NCBI GenBank assembly: GCA_030747125.1
Contig: JASLLI010000007.1
Span: forward strand, 1 to 36,741
Origin: Fidelibacterota bacterium
Lineage (GTDB): Bacteria; Fidelibacterota; Marinisomatia; SCGC-AAA003-L08; D37C17
Reading direction: 5' to 3'
DNA: 36,741 nt
The translations under genes were made by a program, and so were the position numbers. A model generated the notes under the pieces. The model ran no database searches. It was given only the letters and a program-made list of their open reading frames with translations, and was not told where the DNA came from. Numbering within the stretch: the first letter of the stretch is position 1; each line of letters opens with the position of its first letter. Positions 24,686 to 33,310 of the stretch are shown one piece after another.

Positions 24686-25636
24686 ATGAAAACGCTTGAA
24701 GATTTAACAGGATACGATAAAGCAGCCATTATCTTTGATATTTTGGGGGATTCCCTGGCCCTGAATATGTTTAAAGATATACCCGAACCTGAGTTTTATG
24801 AGCTTCGTAATCATGCTAAAAACCTTCGTAATGATGTTCCTACTTCTGTAAAAAAGGAGGTGTTGGAGGATTATTATTTCAAAATGCTTTCTGGGGAAAA
24901 GTATAAGGAAGAATCCACCAGTGAAAACATGTTTGAATTTTTAGAAGTTCTGGATGACGAGCAGTTATATGCATTGTTGTCCCCTGAAAAACCGCGTGTA
25001 ATTGCTCTTGCGTTAGAACAATTGGATAATGAAAAGCGCATGACCTTTCTATCAAAAGTGGATACTGAAAAACAGAATAAAATTGTCATAGCAACAGGGG
25101 AGTTAAATGATATTCCCCTTGAGGCTATTATTTTCACTGCTAAGGAATTAAAGAAAAAAACAGCTTTTCTTCCGGAATCGGTCCAATTTTCCAGAGGAGG
25201 CGGCAGGTCTGTCTCTGATATGCTTGGGAAAATGCCTGAAGATGAAGCAATGCAGTATTTAGATCAGATGAAAATTAACAATCCTGATTTACTGACCGAG
25301 GTGAAAAAATACTTTTTACTTTTTGATGACATCATGAATATGCCGGAAGATCTGGCTGCAACTTTCTGGGGAGACCCTGATATTGATCTGGAAGTTATGG
25401 CAAAGTCATTGAAGGAATTTGAAGCAGAAACAGTGGAAAAAATTCAAGGATATCTTCCTGGGAAAAAGCAAGCCATGTTCACCCCCCATGAAGGAGCTCT
25501 TTCCAAACGGGAGATTGATGAAGCTAAAGGTGCCATAAAAAATATCCTGCAAGGCAAAATAGATTCCGGCGACATTAATATAGAAGATGTGTTGGCTTCC
25601 CCTGAGATTGAAGAGGAAGAAGGAGCAGAAAATTAA
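24686..25636 (+). CDS. FliG-like motor switch protein
   Basis: A 316-residue cytoplasmic protein, close to flagellar FliG in length. N domain (1-70): LTGYDKAAIIFDILGDSLAL, as in LTGxxKAAILLxSLG, then VPTSVKKEVLEDYY. Middle domain (85-160): LYALLSPEKPRVIALALEQL, where EKPR replaces the usual EHPQ. C domain (165-300): RSVSDMLGKMPEDEA, EVKKYFLLFDDIM matching the torque-helix start FxFxDI, and DEAKGAIKNILQGKIDSGDI at the end. Parts of the charged torque helix look changed (PEDLAATFWGDPD). FliG links the FliF ring to stators. It starts 6 bp after the FliF-like gene and ends 3 bp from convergent uvrA. The similarity is remote but co-linear through all three domains. Confidence 0.8.
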   Translation: MKTLEDLTGYDKAAIIFDILGDSLALNMFKDIPEPEFYELRNHAKNLRNDVPTSVKKEVLEDYYFKMLSGEKYKEESTSENMFEFLEVLDDEQLYALLSPEKPRVIALALEQLDNEKRMTFLSKVDTEKQNKIVIATGELNDIPLEAIIFTAKELKKKTAFLPESVQFSRGGGRSVSDMLGKMPEDEAMQYLDQMKINNPDLLTEVKKYFLLFDDIMNMPEDLAATFWGDPDIDLEVMAKSLKEFEAETVEKIQGYLPGKKQAMFTPHEGALSKREIDEAKGAIKNILQGKIDSGDINIEDVLASPEIEEEEGAEN

Positions 25637-25639
25637 ACT

Positions 25640-28489
25640 TTAGCTTTTGAGGATTTCCTTCAGGAATCCCCCTGTGTAGGAACCTTCCGTCCCTCTTACC
25701 ATTTCCGGTGTTCCTTCTGCCACGATGCGCCCACCACCATCGCCACCTTCAGGACCTAAATCAATAATCCAATCTGAAGATTTAATCACATCCAGATTGT
25801 GTTCAATTACTACTACGGTATTTCCTTTTTCAACTAAACCATTCAGTACTTTTAAAAGCATATTCACATCTTCAAAGTGTAGTCCGGTTGTTGGTTCATC
25901 CAGTAAATAGAGAGTTCTCCCAGTTCCGGCACGGGAAAGTTCAGCGGCTAGCTTTACTCTCTGAGATTCTCCTCCGGAAAGTGTGGTAGCCTGCTGCCCT
26001 AAATGGATGTATCCCAAACCCACATTGTTCAGCGTTTCCAGCTTGCGGTGAATTCGAGCGTGATGGGTGAAAAACTTCAATGCCTCTTCAATGGTGAGTT
26101 CCAGAATTTCGGAAATATTTTTACCACGGTATAATATTTCAAGAGTTTCCCGGTTGTACCGCAGTCCTTTGCATTCTTCACATTGTACATACATATCTGC
26201 CAGGAAATGCATTTCAATTTTAATCAATCCAGCACCCCTGCAGGTTTCGCACCGACCACCTTTTACATTAAAGGAAAACCGTCCTGGTTTATACCCTCTT
26301 ATTTTTGATTCGGGTATTTGACAGAACAAATCACGGATGTGCGTGAATAATCCCGTGTAGGTGGCAGGGTTTGAGCGTGGCGTTCTGCCAATTGGCGCTT
26401 GATTGATGTCAATAACTTTATCCAAATGGCGGATACCTTTGAAGGATTCAAACCGTAGTGGTTTTTGAAGGCTGGAATAAAGTTCTCGTGAAATGAGTGG
26501 AAACAGAGTCTGATTTATCAGGCTGGACTTGCCTGAACCTGATACACCAGTAATACAGACAAATTTTCCCAGTGGAATTTTAACGGTTATATTTTTCAGA
26601 TTATTTCCACCGGCACCAATGAGTGTTAGAAATTTACCATTTCCTTTTCTCCGCACACCATTAAAATCAATAGAAGACTGTCCGTTGAGATATTTTCCGG
26701 TTAGTGACTGCTTGTTTTTTACAATATCTGCAGGTGTACCGCTGGCAATTATTCTACCACCGTGACTACCGGCACGCGGCCCCAAATCCAAAACCCAGTC
26801 AGCTGCTCGGATAGTGTTTTCATCATGCTCAACTACAATGACAGTGTTACCCAAATTTCTCAAATGCTGTAGAGTGTGAATAAGACGCTGATTGTCCCGC
26901 TGGTGCAGCCCAATGGTAGGTTCGTCTAAAATATAAAGCACTCCAACCAATTGAGAACCAATCTGCGTTGCAAGCCGAATACGTTGGGATTCTCCACCAG
27001 AAAGAGTCCCTGCGGAGCGCTGCAAGGTGAGATAATCCAGTCCCACATTCACCAGAAAGCCCAGGCGGGAATTGATTTCTTTCACAATCTGTTCTGAAAT
27101 TTCTTCATCTCTCCTGGATAGAATCAATTGTTGAAAAAATGCATGCAGATCACCCACCGTATCCTGCGTGAGTTCAAAAATATTTTTCTTATTTATTGTG
27201 ACGGCAATACTCTCCGGCTTAAGGCGTGCACCCTTACAGTCAGGGCAGGGTTGAATTGCCATGTATTTTTCAATCCAATCCCGCATCTGACCAGACTGGG
27301 TCTGTGTATACCGGCGCTGCAAATTAGGAATGACTCCTTCAAACTTCCCCTTATATTCTCCCTTGAATTTTTCCGACTGATAGCGCATGGTAATTTTTTC
27401 ATCCGGATTGGTACCATATAACAAAACGCTCTGAATTTCTTCAGAAAAGTCTTTCCACGGGGTCGTGAAGGTAAAATCATAATGGAATGCGAGGCTTTTC
27501 AGAATAGCAGAATACCAATTTCCTCGAGGTTGTTCTCCTATGGGATCAATACACCCCTGTATGAGTGACTTGTCCGGATCAGGAACCACCAATTCAGGGT
27601 CAATGCTCACTTTTGTACCCAGTCCGTCGCAGGTATTACAAGCACCAAAAGGAGAATTGAAGGAAAAAGCACGGGGTTGTAAATCCTCAAAAGAAATATC
27701 ACATTCAGGGCAGGAAAAGAATTCGCTGTAGAGATGTTCTTTTTTCCCTATCTCCTCAATAATCACCAATCCGCTGCCTACTTTCAGAGCCAGTTCAACA
27801 GAACCGGTGAGGCGGTCTTTAATACCTTTTTTTGCTACCAGACGGTCAACAATTACTTCAATATTATGCTTGACGGTTTTGGAAAGATTGATTTTATCAG
27901 AAATATTCATTTCCTTACCATCAATACGGACTCTTACAAATCCTTCCTGGCCGATGGAACGTAGTACTTCCTTAAACTGACCTTTCCGGCTGCGCACCAC
28001 CGGCGCTAACACCTGGAACTTGGTACCTTTATTAAAACACATAATCTGATCAACAATCTGCTGTACGGATTGTCTTTGTACAGACCCTCCACAATTATAG
28101 CAATGCTGCGTACCAATTCTAGCAAAGAGGAGGCGCAGATAATCATATATTTCAGTAATAGTGCCTACAGTGGAGCGGGGGTTTCGGCTGGAGGTCTTCT
28201 GTTCAATGGAAATAGCAGGGGAAAGGCCCTCGATATAGTCCACATCGGGCTTTTCCATTAACCCTAAAAACTGGCGAGCATAGGCTGAAAGAGACTCCAC
28301 ATAGCGGCGCTGCCCTTCTGCGTAGATAGTGTCAAAAGCAAGGGAAGACTTTCCAGATCCAGACAAACCGGTAATAACTACCAGATTATCGCGGGGGATT
28401 TCAACATCAATATTTTGCAGGTTATGCTCTCTGGCACCTTTAACAAAAATACGGTTTTCGAATTGATATTTTCCGTTTTTCCCCTTCAT
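25640..28489 (-). CDS. uvrA: Excinuclease ABC subunit A
   Basis: A 949-residue UvrA, the DNA damage sensor of nucleotide excision repair. Two ABC ATPase modules are complete: Walker [10 protein letters not shown] near residue 43 and GVSGSGKSS in the second half, signature [12 protein letters not shown] and [12 protein letters not shown], Walker [10 protein letters not shown] and TLYLLDEPT. Zinc modules show as CYNCGG, CPECD...CNTC and CETC...CEEC. Conserved [16 protein letters not shown] follows the first P-loop. ATG 28489 is chosen with AGGG 6 bp upstream; a TTG two codons earlier is the alternative. It stands alone, convergent with the FliG-like gene and divergent from the processing protease. 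Confidence 0.97.
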   Translation of the reverse strand: MKGKNGKYQFENRIFVKGAREHNLQNIDVEIPRDNLVVITGLSGSGKSSLAFDTIYAEGQRRYVESLSAYARQFLGLMEKPDVDYIEGLSPAISIEQKTSSRNPRSTVGTITEIYDYLRLLFARIGTQHCYNCGGSVQRQSVQQIVDQIMCFNKGTKFQVLAPVVRSRKGQFKEVLRSIGQEGFVRVRIDGKEMNISDKINLSKTVKHNIEVIVDRLVAKKGIKDRLTGSVELALKVGSGLVIIEEIGKKEHLYSEFFSCPECDISFEDLQPRAFSFNSPFGACNTCDGLGTKVSIDPELVVPDPDKSLIQGCIDPIGEQPRGNWYSAILKSLAFHYDFTFTTPWKDFSEEIQSVLLYGTNPDEKITMRYQSEKFKGEYKGKFEGVIPNLQRRYTQTQSGQMRDWIEKYMAIQPCPDCKGARLKPESIAVTINKKNIFELTQDTVGDLHAFFQQLILSRRDEEISEQIVKEINSRLGFLVNVGLDYLTLQRSAGTLSGGESQRIRLATQIGSQLVGVLYILDEPTIGLHQRDNQRLIHTLQHLRNLGNTVIVVEHDENTIRAADWVLDLGPRAGSHGGRIIASGTPADIVKNKQSLTGKYLNGQSSIDFNGVRRKGNGKFLTLIGAGGNNLKNITVKIPLGKFVCITGVSGSGKSSLINQTLFPLISRELYSSLQKPLRFESFKGIRHLDKVIDINQAPIGRTPRSNPATYTGLFTHIRDLFCQIPESKIRGYKPGRFSFNVKGGRCETCRGAGLIKIEMHFLADMYVQCEECKGLRYNRETLEILYRGKNISEILELTIEEALKFFTHHARIHRKLETLNNVGLGYIHLGQQATTLSGGESQRVKLAAELSRAGTGRTLYLLDEPTTGLHFEDVNMLLKVLNGLVEKGNTVVVIEHNLDVIKSSDWIIDLGPEGGDGGGRIVAEGTPEMVRGTEGSYTGGFLKEILKS

Positions 28490-28533
28490 GTGCAACCCTA
28501 AAACTACGGGAATTTCAAAAGGGAGAAAAAGGA

Positions 28534-28650
28534 TTATTTACAGGATATAATTTCAATAAATACCCCTGTCCAATGCAAAGGATGGCCGAGTACTTATTCA
28601 TTTACTTACATAATTGATAGAGTTATTTACAGGTAATCCATATAATTTTT
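28534..28650 (+). promoter_or_regulatory. Direct repeat TTATTTACAGG in the uvrA/ctp divergent gap
   Basis: The 11-mer TTATTTACAGG occurs at 28534-28544 and again at 28623-28633, each followed shortly by ATATAATTT (directly in the first copy, after TAATCC in the second). TATAAT at 28641-28646 is a likely -10 for the protease gene, about 50 nt before its ATG, but no good -35 stands at 17 bp. The repeats may be activator or repressor sites. Confidence 0.35.
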
Positions 28651-28702
28651 TGTCAATCAATTCATTTTCCCGCTCCCTGAAAGCATCCTAACTTTCCCGT
28701 CT

Positions 28703-30286
28703 ATGAAACTTATTAAAATACTACCCTATCTCATCTTTGGACTCGTGCTGCTCTGGGCAGTAAAATCTGATACAGCCAGAGATCAGTTTCAGAAAATGAA
28801 AACTCTAACACAGATCATCCGTTTAGTGAGCGAAAACTATGTGGAAGATGTTGACATGAACGACATTCTGGAAGGCGCCATAATAGGAATGTTGGATAAA
28901 CTGGATCCTCATTCCAGTTATATTTCTGAAGAACAATTTGAACTTGTGAATGAGCAATTCGGTGGCGAGTTTGAAGGAATTGGAATTGAGTTCAATATTT
29001 TAGAGGGATACATAACTGTCATTTCTCCCATCCCTGGTACACCCTCAGACAGAGCAGGGTTGCAATCCGGTGATAAGATTATCCGCATAAATGAGGAGTC
29101 TGCATATAAAATCACACAGAAGGAGGTGTTAGAAAAGCTGCGTGGGCCAAAGGGTACTAAAGTGGATGTGACAATTTCCCGCCCGGGACTGGAAGAAGAA
29201 TTTCAGGTAACCCTGGTAAGAGACAAGATTCCCATTGTATCTGTAATGGCGGCTTTTATGGTGGATGACGAAACGGGATATATTAAGGTGAATCGCTTTG
29301 CGAAGACCACCACGGAAGAAATAAAGGAAGCCTTATCCGAACTTGAGGATGAAGGGATGGAACAGCTCCTGTTAGATTTTCGAAATAACGGTGGTGGTAT
29401 GATGGATCAGGCTGTAGAAATAGTGGATATGTTCATTTCTTCAAGAGATACCATACTCTTTACAAAGGGAAAAATCCCCGGCTCTTCGGAAGTTTTTCGA
29501 GCCAGAAAAAACCGTAAGGATAAGAAATATCCTGTAATAACATTAATAAACAGAGGGTCAGCCAGTGCCAGTGAAATTGTATCAGGTGCATTTCAGGATT
29601 TAGACAGGGGTTTAGTAGTTGGAGAAACCAGCTTCGGAAAAGGATTAGTCCAAAGGCAATACCCCCTGAGAGACGGCTCTGCCGCACGCATTACTATTGC
29701 TCGCTATTATACTCCCACAGGCAGACTTATTCAACGACCCTATGATGATGTAGCAGACTACTATTCTGATTTGGGCAGAGATAATCGGGAGGCAACGGAT
29801 TCTACACTGGCTGAAAAACCTAAATTCACTACAAAAAACGGGAGGACAGTCTATGGTGGCGGGGGGATTACCCCTGATATTTTCTCCGAACTTGATTTAG
29901 ACCTGTCTGAAAGCTCCAGAGAAATTCTCTCTCATCCTGACAGACTTACCTTTAAATATGCAGGTGAATTAAAAGAAGAAATACAAAATAGGTTTGAATC
30001 TTTTGAGGATTTCACTCACCAATATCAGTTGAAAGATAAAGGGAAAGCCAAGTTTTATAATTGGCTTCAAAATCAGGAAATTGAATTTTCTGAAGAAGAG
30101 TTAGATGAAAACTGGGCATATATTGAAAACAGGATTTTAGCCGAAGTGTCTTCTGGTATTTGGGGTAAGGAATTCCTGTTCAGGAAATTATTGGATGCAG
30201 ATAATCAGGCACAGGAAGCGTTGCTTCATTTTAATGAAGCCCGGCGGTTACTCAGTGATTTTAGTCAATACCCGGTAGGAGAGTGA
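28703..30286 (+). CDS. Carboxyl-terminal processing protease (S41)
   Basis: A 527-residue periplasmic serine protease with an N-terminal membrane anchor (residues 4-20). Order: N-terminal helical part with LDPHSSYIS (68-75), PDZ domain (about 88-172) with FEGIGIEF and AGLQSGDKIIRIN, then the S41 core: GYIKVNRFA, LLLDFRNNGGG, GSASASEIVSGAFQD with catalytic Ser288, and GETSFGKGLVQ with Lys313. A charged C-terminal tail of about 130 residues follows the core (GGGGITPDI). Such enzymes trim C-termini of envelope proteins or degrade misfolded ones. It precedes exbB by 126 bp on the same strand. Confidence 0.93.
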   Translation: MKLIKILPYLIFGLVLLWAVKSDTARDQFQKMKTLTQIIRLVSENYVEDVDMNDILEGAIIGMLDKLDPHSSYISEEQFELVNEQFGGEFEGIGIEFNILEGYITVISPIPGTPSDRAGLQSGDKIIRINEESAYKITQKEVLEKLRGPKGTKVDVTISRPGLEEEFQVTLVRDKIPIVSVMAAFMVDDETGYIKVNRFAKTTTEEIKEALSELEDEGMEQLLLDFRNNGGGMMDQAVEIVDMFISSRDTILFTKGKIPGSSEVFRARKNRKDKKYPVITLINRGSASASEIVSGAFQDLDRGLVVGETSFGKGLVQRQYPLRDGSAARITIARYYTPTGRLIQRPYDDVADYYSDLGRDNREATDSTLAEKPKFTTKNGRTVYGGGGITPDIFSELDLDLSESSREILSHPDRLTFKYAGELKEEIQNRFESFEDFTHQYQLKDKGKAKFYNWLQNQEIEFSEEELDENWAYIENRILAEVSSGIWGKEFLFRKLLDADNQAQEALLHFNEARRLLSDFSQYPVGE

Positions 30287-30412
30287 CAAAAACTGAAGGT
30301 TATGACGATTTTATAAGAGTAAAATTTTCTTTATTGAAAAGATTAACTGACCTAATTTTACAGGCTTAAAATCAAGCCAAAATATTAATTATTACTAAAT
30401 AAGGACGAAAAA

Positions 30413-31021
30413 ATGGTTCAATTGTTTATTGATGGCGGCGGGTTTATGTGGCCTATCCTTTTTATATTCATCATTGGTTTTGTGTTCGTTATTGAACGCC
30501 TTTACCACCTTTTTAAAGGTTTATCAAGTAATGAAGAATTTGCCTATGAAATTGCAGATACGGTAAAAAATTCCGGAATGGATTCGGCAGTTTCAAAATG
30601 TGAAGGAGCACAGGGACCAGTAGCAAATCTCTGTCTGGCAGCATTGGATCGGGGCAACCTGGGTGCTGATGAGGCAGAACATGCGCTGGATCATTCCGGC
30701 TCTATCGAAATGGCATCCATGGAGAAAAACATGACCTGGATTTCCCTCTGCATAGCAACAGCTCCCATGTTGGGCTTTCTGGGGACGGTATGGGGAATGA
30801 TTCAGGCATTTAACGATATTAAAATGGCGAATGATATTTCTCCCGCGGTTGTTGCAGGTGGTATTTCAGTCGCACTTCTCACAACTGCATTCGGTTTGGT
30901 GGTAGCAGTGGTTCTACAAGTATTTCAAAATGCTGTTCTGTATATTATTGATAACCAGATTGTCACCTTGCAGAAGTCAACAACTGCTCTGCTTCATGCT
31001 ATTAAAGATTCAGAGAAATAA
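30413..31021 (+). CDS. exbB: ExbB/TolQ proton channel protein
   Basis: A 202-residue inner-membrane protein with three helices: 12-33 (FMWPILFIFIIGFVFVIERLY), about 105-130, and about 145-175. The conserved APMLGFLGTVWGMIQAF and ISVALLTTAFGLVVAV blocks are those of MotA/TolQ/ExbB channels, and the size is that of ExbB. AAGGA stands 7 bp before the ATG. It forms a proton channel with ExbD and energises TonB. First gene of exbB-exbD-exbD-tonB. The short length and topology separate it from the MotA upstream. Confidence 0.9.
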   Translation: MVQLFIDGGGFMWPILFIFIIGFVFVIERLYHLFKGLSSNEEFAYEIADTVKNSGMDSAVSKCEGAQGPVANLCLAALDRGNLGADEAEHALDHSGSIEMASMEKNMTWISLCIATAPMLGFLGTVWGMIQAFNDIKMANDISPAVVAGGISVALLTTAFGLVVAVVLQVFQNAVLYIIDNQIVTLQKSTTALLHAIKDSEK

Positions 31022-31039
31022 CGAGTACAGGCAGCAAAC

Positions 31040-31441
31040 ATGATTAAAAAAGAAAGAAGACCTATGCAGGAAATCAATTCCTCCTCTATGGCGGATATTG
31101 CATTTCTTCTACTCGTCTTTTTTCTGGTTACCACTACCATATCTATGGATAAGGGTATCAGCCTGGTACTACCCTCTGAAGGAAATGAGCTGGAAGTAAA
31201 CCGCAAGAACATTGTTAATATTTTGATGAATGAGTCGGGTAAGGTTTTGTTGGATGATATCCCTACAAAAGTAAATGCCATAAAAAACATCATAGAAAAG
31301 AGATTAGCTGCCAACCCGAATTTAATTTTCTCCGTGCAAACACATCCATTGACTAAATACCAGGACTATCTCAGAGTACTTGATCAATTAAAAGAGGGTA
31401 ATGCCAGCAAAATTTCTATTGCTAATCCTCCTGCTTTCTAA
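31040..31441 (+). CDS. exbD: ExbD/TolR family protein, copy 1
   Basis: A 133-residue protein with one membrane helix (16-36). SMADIAFLLLVFFLVTTTI holds the proton-binding Asp19. The remainder is a small periplasmic domain, ending in the ExbD-type DYLRVLDQLKEGNASKISIA. It partners ExbB. It is followed 3 bp later by a second exbD, so the channel may carry a heterodimer of the two. The typical Bacteroidota ExbD pair has the same arrangement. Confidence 0.88.
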   Translation: MIKKERRPMQEINSSSMADIAFLLLVFFLVTTTISMDKGISLVLPSEGNELEVNRKNIVNILMNESGKVLLDDIPTKVNAIKNIIEKRLAANPNLIFSVQTHPLTKYQDYLRVLDQLKEGNASKISIANPPAF

Positions 31442-31444
31442 TCC

Positions 31445-31855
31445 ATGAAGATTGCCAGAAAAACCAATACCAGTCGTGAAATATCCACAGCATCCCTACC
31501 TGATATTATTTTCATGCTCCTCATTTTCTTCATGGTTACCACAGTCATGCGTGAATATGAGGGATTGGATGTGGTTATGCCTCGCGCAAAAATGATTGAA
31601 AAACTTGAAAGTAAACGGCATACTTCCTACATCTGGGCAACAAAAGATGGTCTTGTTTCTGTGGATGACCGCATTATTCACATCAATGATTTATCAGGAT
31701 TGATGTACTCTAAGATTGCCAAAGATCCCAAGATTACCGTTTCATTGAAATCGGATGAAAAGGCTACAATGAAGCTCATCACCGATATTCATACCCAGTT
31801 AAGAAACGCCAATGCCTTAAAGCTCAGTTATTCAGCCTTAACTAAAACCAACTGA
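31445..31855 (+). CDS. exbD: ExbD/TolR family protein, copy 2
   Basis: A 136-residue paralogue of the preceding protein. SLPDIIFMLLIFFMVTTVM carries Asp20 in the single helix. The periplasmic part (HTSYIWATKDGLVSVDDRIIHINDL) differs clearly from copy 1, so the two are not a recent duplication. It is 3 bp behind copy 1 and 2 bp before tonB. Confidence 0.88.
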   Translation: MKIARKTNTSREISTASLPDIIFMLLIFFMVTTVMREYEGLDVVMPRAKMIEKLESKRHTSYIWATKDGLVSVDDRIIHINDLSGLMYSKIAKDPKITVSLKSDEKATMKLITDIHTQLRNANALKLSYSALTKTN

Positions 31856-31857
31856 TT

Positions 31858-32484
31858 ATGCTACGGATTGACCCCCTATTAGTGCATTACCCTGTGAGAA
31901 TTCGTGAAGTCACCATTGGTGTGATCCTCTTTCTTACCTTGGTATTTTATTTTTTTCCCCGGTTTTTAGGGGAAGGGGAAAGGGTGGATTTTTCCATTGT
32001 TGAGGAAATTGAAACCTTTGACATCCCTCAGACAGAGCAAATTAAAATCCCTGAACCACCTGCGCGCCCTTCCGTACCCGTTGCCTCGGAAGATGAATTT
32101 TTTGATGAAGATATAACCATCGAAGATACAGACTTTGATGATTTCGAAGACTGGGATGCGCCTCCATCCCGCCCTTCTGAGGGACCAAATGTAAAGTTTA
32201 TTCCATATGACAAACCTCCCAAACCCAAAATCCCCATTCGACCTGTATACCCAGAAATTGCTCAGGAAGCAGGTATTGAAGGAACGGTATACATTCAGTT
32301 CTTTATAGATGAAAAAGGGAATGTCACCGAAGCCTGGGTACAGAAGGGAATACCCAATACGGGATTAAATGAAGCTGCTCTTGAAGCCGTTAAGCGCTCA
32401 AGATGGAAACCCGCACAACAGCGCGACAAGAAAGTTGGCGTATGGCAGACAGTACCGGTAAAATTTGAATTAACATCAAATTAG
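31858..32484 (+). CDS. tonB: TonB energy transducer
   Basis: A 208-residue protein with one N-terminal membrane helix (17-35), an acidic and Pro-rich periplasmic linker (45-120, with PEPPARPSVPVASEDEFF and PPKPKIPIRP), and a TonB C-terminal domain (125-206): PVYPEIAQEAGIEGTVYIQF, LNEAALEAVKRSRWKPA and TVPVKFEL. It carries energy from ExbB-ExbD to TonB-dependent outer-membrane receptors; no such receptor is in the window. The acidic linker is unlike the Lys-Pro/Glu-Pro repeat of enterobacterial TonB but common in FCB bacteria. Confidence 0.9.
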   Translation: MLRIDPLLVHYPVRIREVTIGVILFLTLVFYFFPRFLGEGERVDFSIVEEIETFDIPQTEQIKIPEPPARPSVPVASEDEFFDEDITIEDTDFDDFEDWDAPPSRPSEGPNVKFIPYDKPPKPKIPIRPVYPEIAQEAGIEGTVYIQFFIDEKGNVTEAWVQKGIPNTGLNEAALEAVKRSRWKPAQQRDKKVGVWQTVPVKFELTSN

Positions 32485-32510
32485 TTTTTGGGTTTTGCAT
32501 GCAGCCATTT

Positions 32511-32552
32511 GCTGTTAGTACCCCCCCCTCAAGTAAGCACAGTACTAACGGT
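32511..32552. terminator. Inverted repeat between convergent tonB and sdhB
   Basis: Perfect arms GTTAGTAC (32514-32521) and GTACTAAC (32542-32549), extendable outward to 11 pairs with two G-T wobbles, around a 20-base loop that contains eight C residues in a row. Placed between two convergent stops, it probably serves as a bidirectional terminator. There is no clean T-run on the plus strand. Confidence 0.45.
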
Positions 32553-32572
32553 TTGAAGCAAAAAACTGGTCT

Positions 32573-33310
32573 TTAAAAACTAGCCTTTACAAATTCCCGA
32601 TTTAAACGGGCGATATTTTCTACCGAGATTTCCTTTGGGCATTCCACTTCGCAGGCGGAAGTATTAGTACAATTACCAAATCCCTCTACATCCATTTGAC
32701 CAACCATGTTTTTTACTCTGGATTTTCTTTCAACCTGTCCCTGTGGGAGTAGGGCATATTGAGATACCTTTGCCCCGACAAATAACATGGCTGAAGAATT
32801 TTTACAGGCAGCCACACAGGCACCGCACCCTATACATGCGGCTGCGTCAAAAGCTGAATCAGCATCATCTTTTAAAATGGGAATCACATTTGCATCCGGT
32901 ACACCGCCGGTACTTACAGAGACATAACCGCCTGCTTCCATCACTCTGTCAAAACCGCTGCGGTCAACCACCAAATCCCTTATTACTGGAAAAGCTCTTG
33001 CCCGCCAGGGTTCAATGACTAAAGTATCACCATCTTTAAAACTGCGCATATGCAGTTGACATGTGGTGACACCTTTCAGAGGTCCATGTGCTCTGCCGTT
33101 TATCATAATTCCACAGGTTCCGCAGATACCTTCACGGCAGTCATGGTCAAAGGAGATGGGGTCTTTGCCGTCTTTCAATAGCTGATTATTCAGCATGTCC
33201 AACATTTCAAAGAAGGACATATCCTCAGACACATTGTCAACAGGATAAGATTCGAAATTACCCTCTGAATTGCGGTCATATTGGCGCCAAGCCTGAACAA
33301 TAATCCTCAT
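32573..33310 (-). CDS. sdhB: Succinate dehydrogenase/fumarate reductase iron-sulfur subunit
   Basis: A 245-residue protein. The [2Fe-2S] ligands are Cys58, Cys63, Cys66 and Cys84 in [17 protein letters not shown] and VTTCQLH. The ferredoxin part has [14 protein letters not shown] (Cys159, 162, 165, 169) and a further set in [17 protein letters not shown]. It passes electrons from the SdhA flavin to quinone via SdhC. The sequence, with long [16 protein letters not shown] insert, is like the Bacteroidota form. Its ATG overlaps the sdhA stop by one base, and it is the last gene of the operon. Confidence 0.95.
   Translation of the reverse strand: MRIIVQAWRQYDRNSEGNFESYPVDNVSEDMSFFEMLDMLNNQLLKDGKDPISFDHDCREGICGTCGIMINGRAHGPLKGVTTCQLHMRSFKDGDTLVIEPWRARAFPVIRDLVVDRSGFDRVMEAGGYVSVSTGGVPDANVIPILKDDADSAFDAAACIGCGACVAACKNSSAMLFVGAKVSQYALLPQGQVERKSRVKNMVGQMDVEGFGNCTNTSACEVECPKEISVENIARLNREFVKASF

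Noticed and set aside
24187-24729. A 180-codon minus-strand frame antisense to the FliF-like tail
   Set aside because: The Ser-rich translation is what the antisense of Lys/Glu/Asp-rich codons gives. It has no family match and no room beside the clear plus-strand genes.
21476-25636. A Zorya-type anti-phage system, because of MotA/MotB genes
   Set aside because: Zorya carries ZorC/ZorD (helicase/nuclease) or ZorE partners. Here the partners are FliF-like and FliG-like proteins and envelope proteins, and no helicase or nuclease is in the operon (uvrA is on the other strand and is a standard repair gene).
18631-25636. An ordinary flagellar operon
   Set aside because: No rod, hook, filament, export gate, FliM/N or chemotaxis gene is present in the window, and the FliF-like protein lacks its N-terminal ring domains. 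The rest of the genome is unseen, so this is rejected for the window only.
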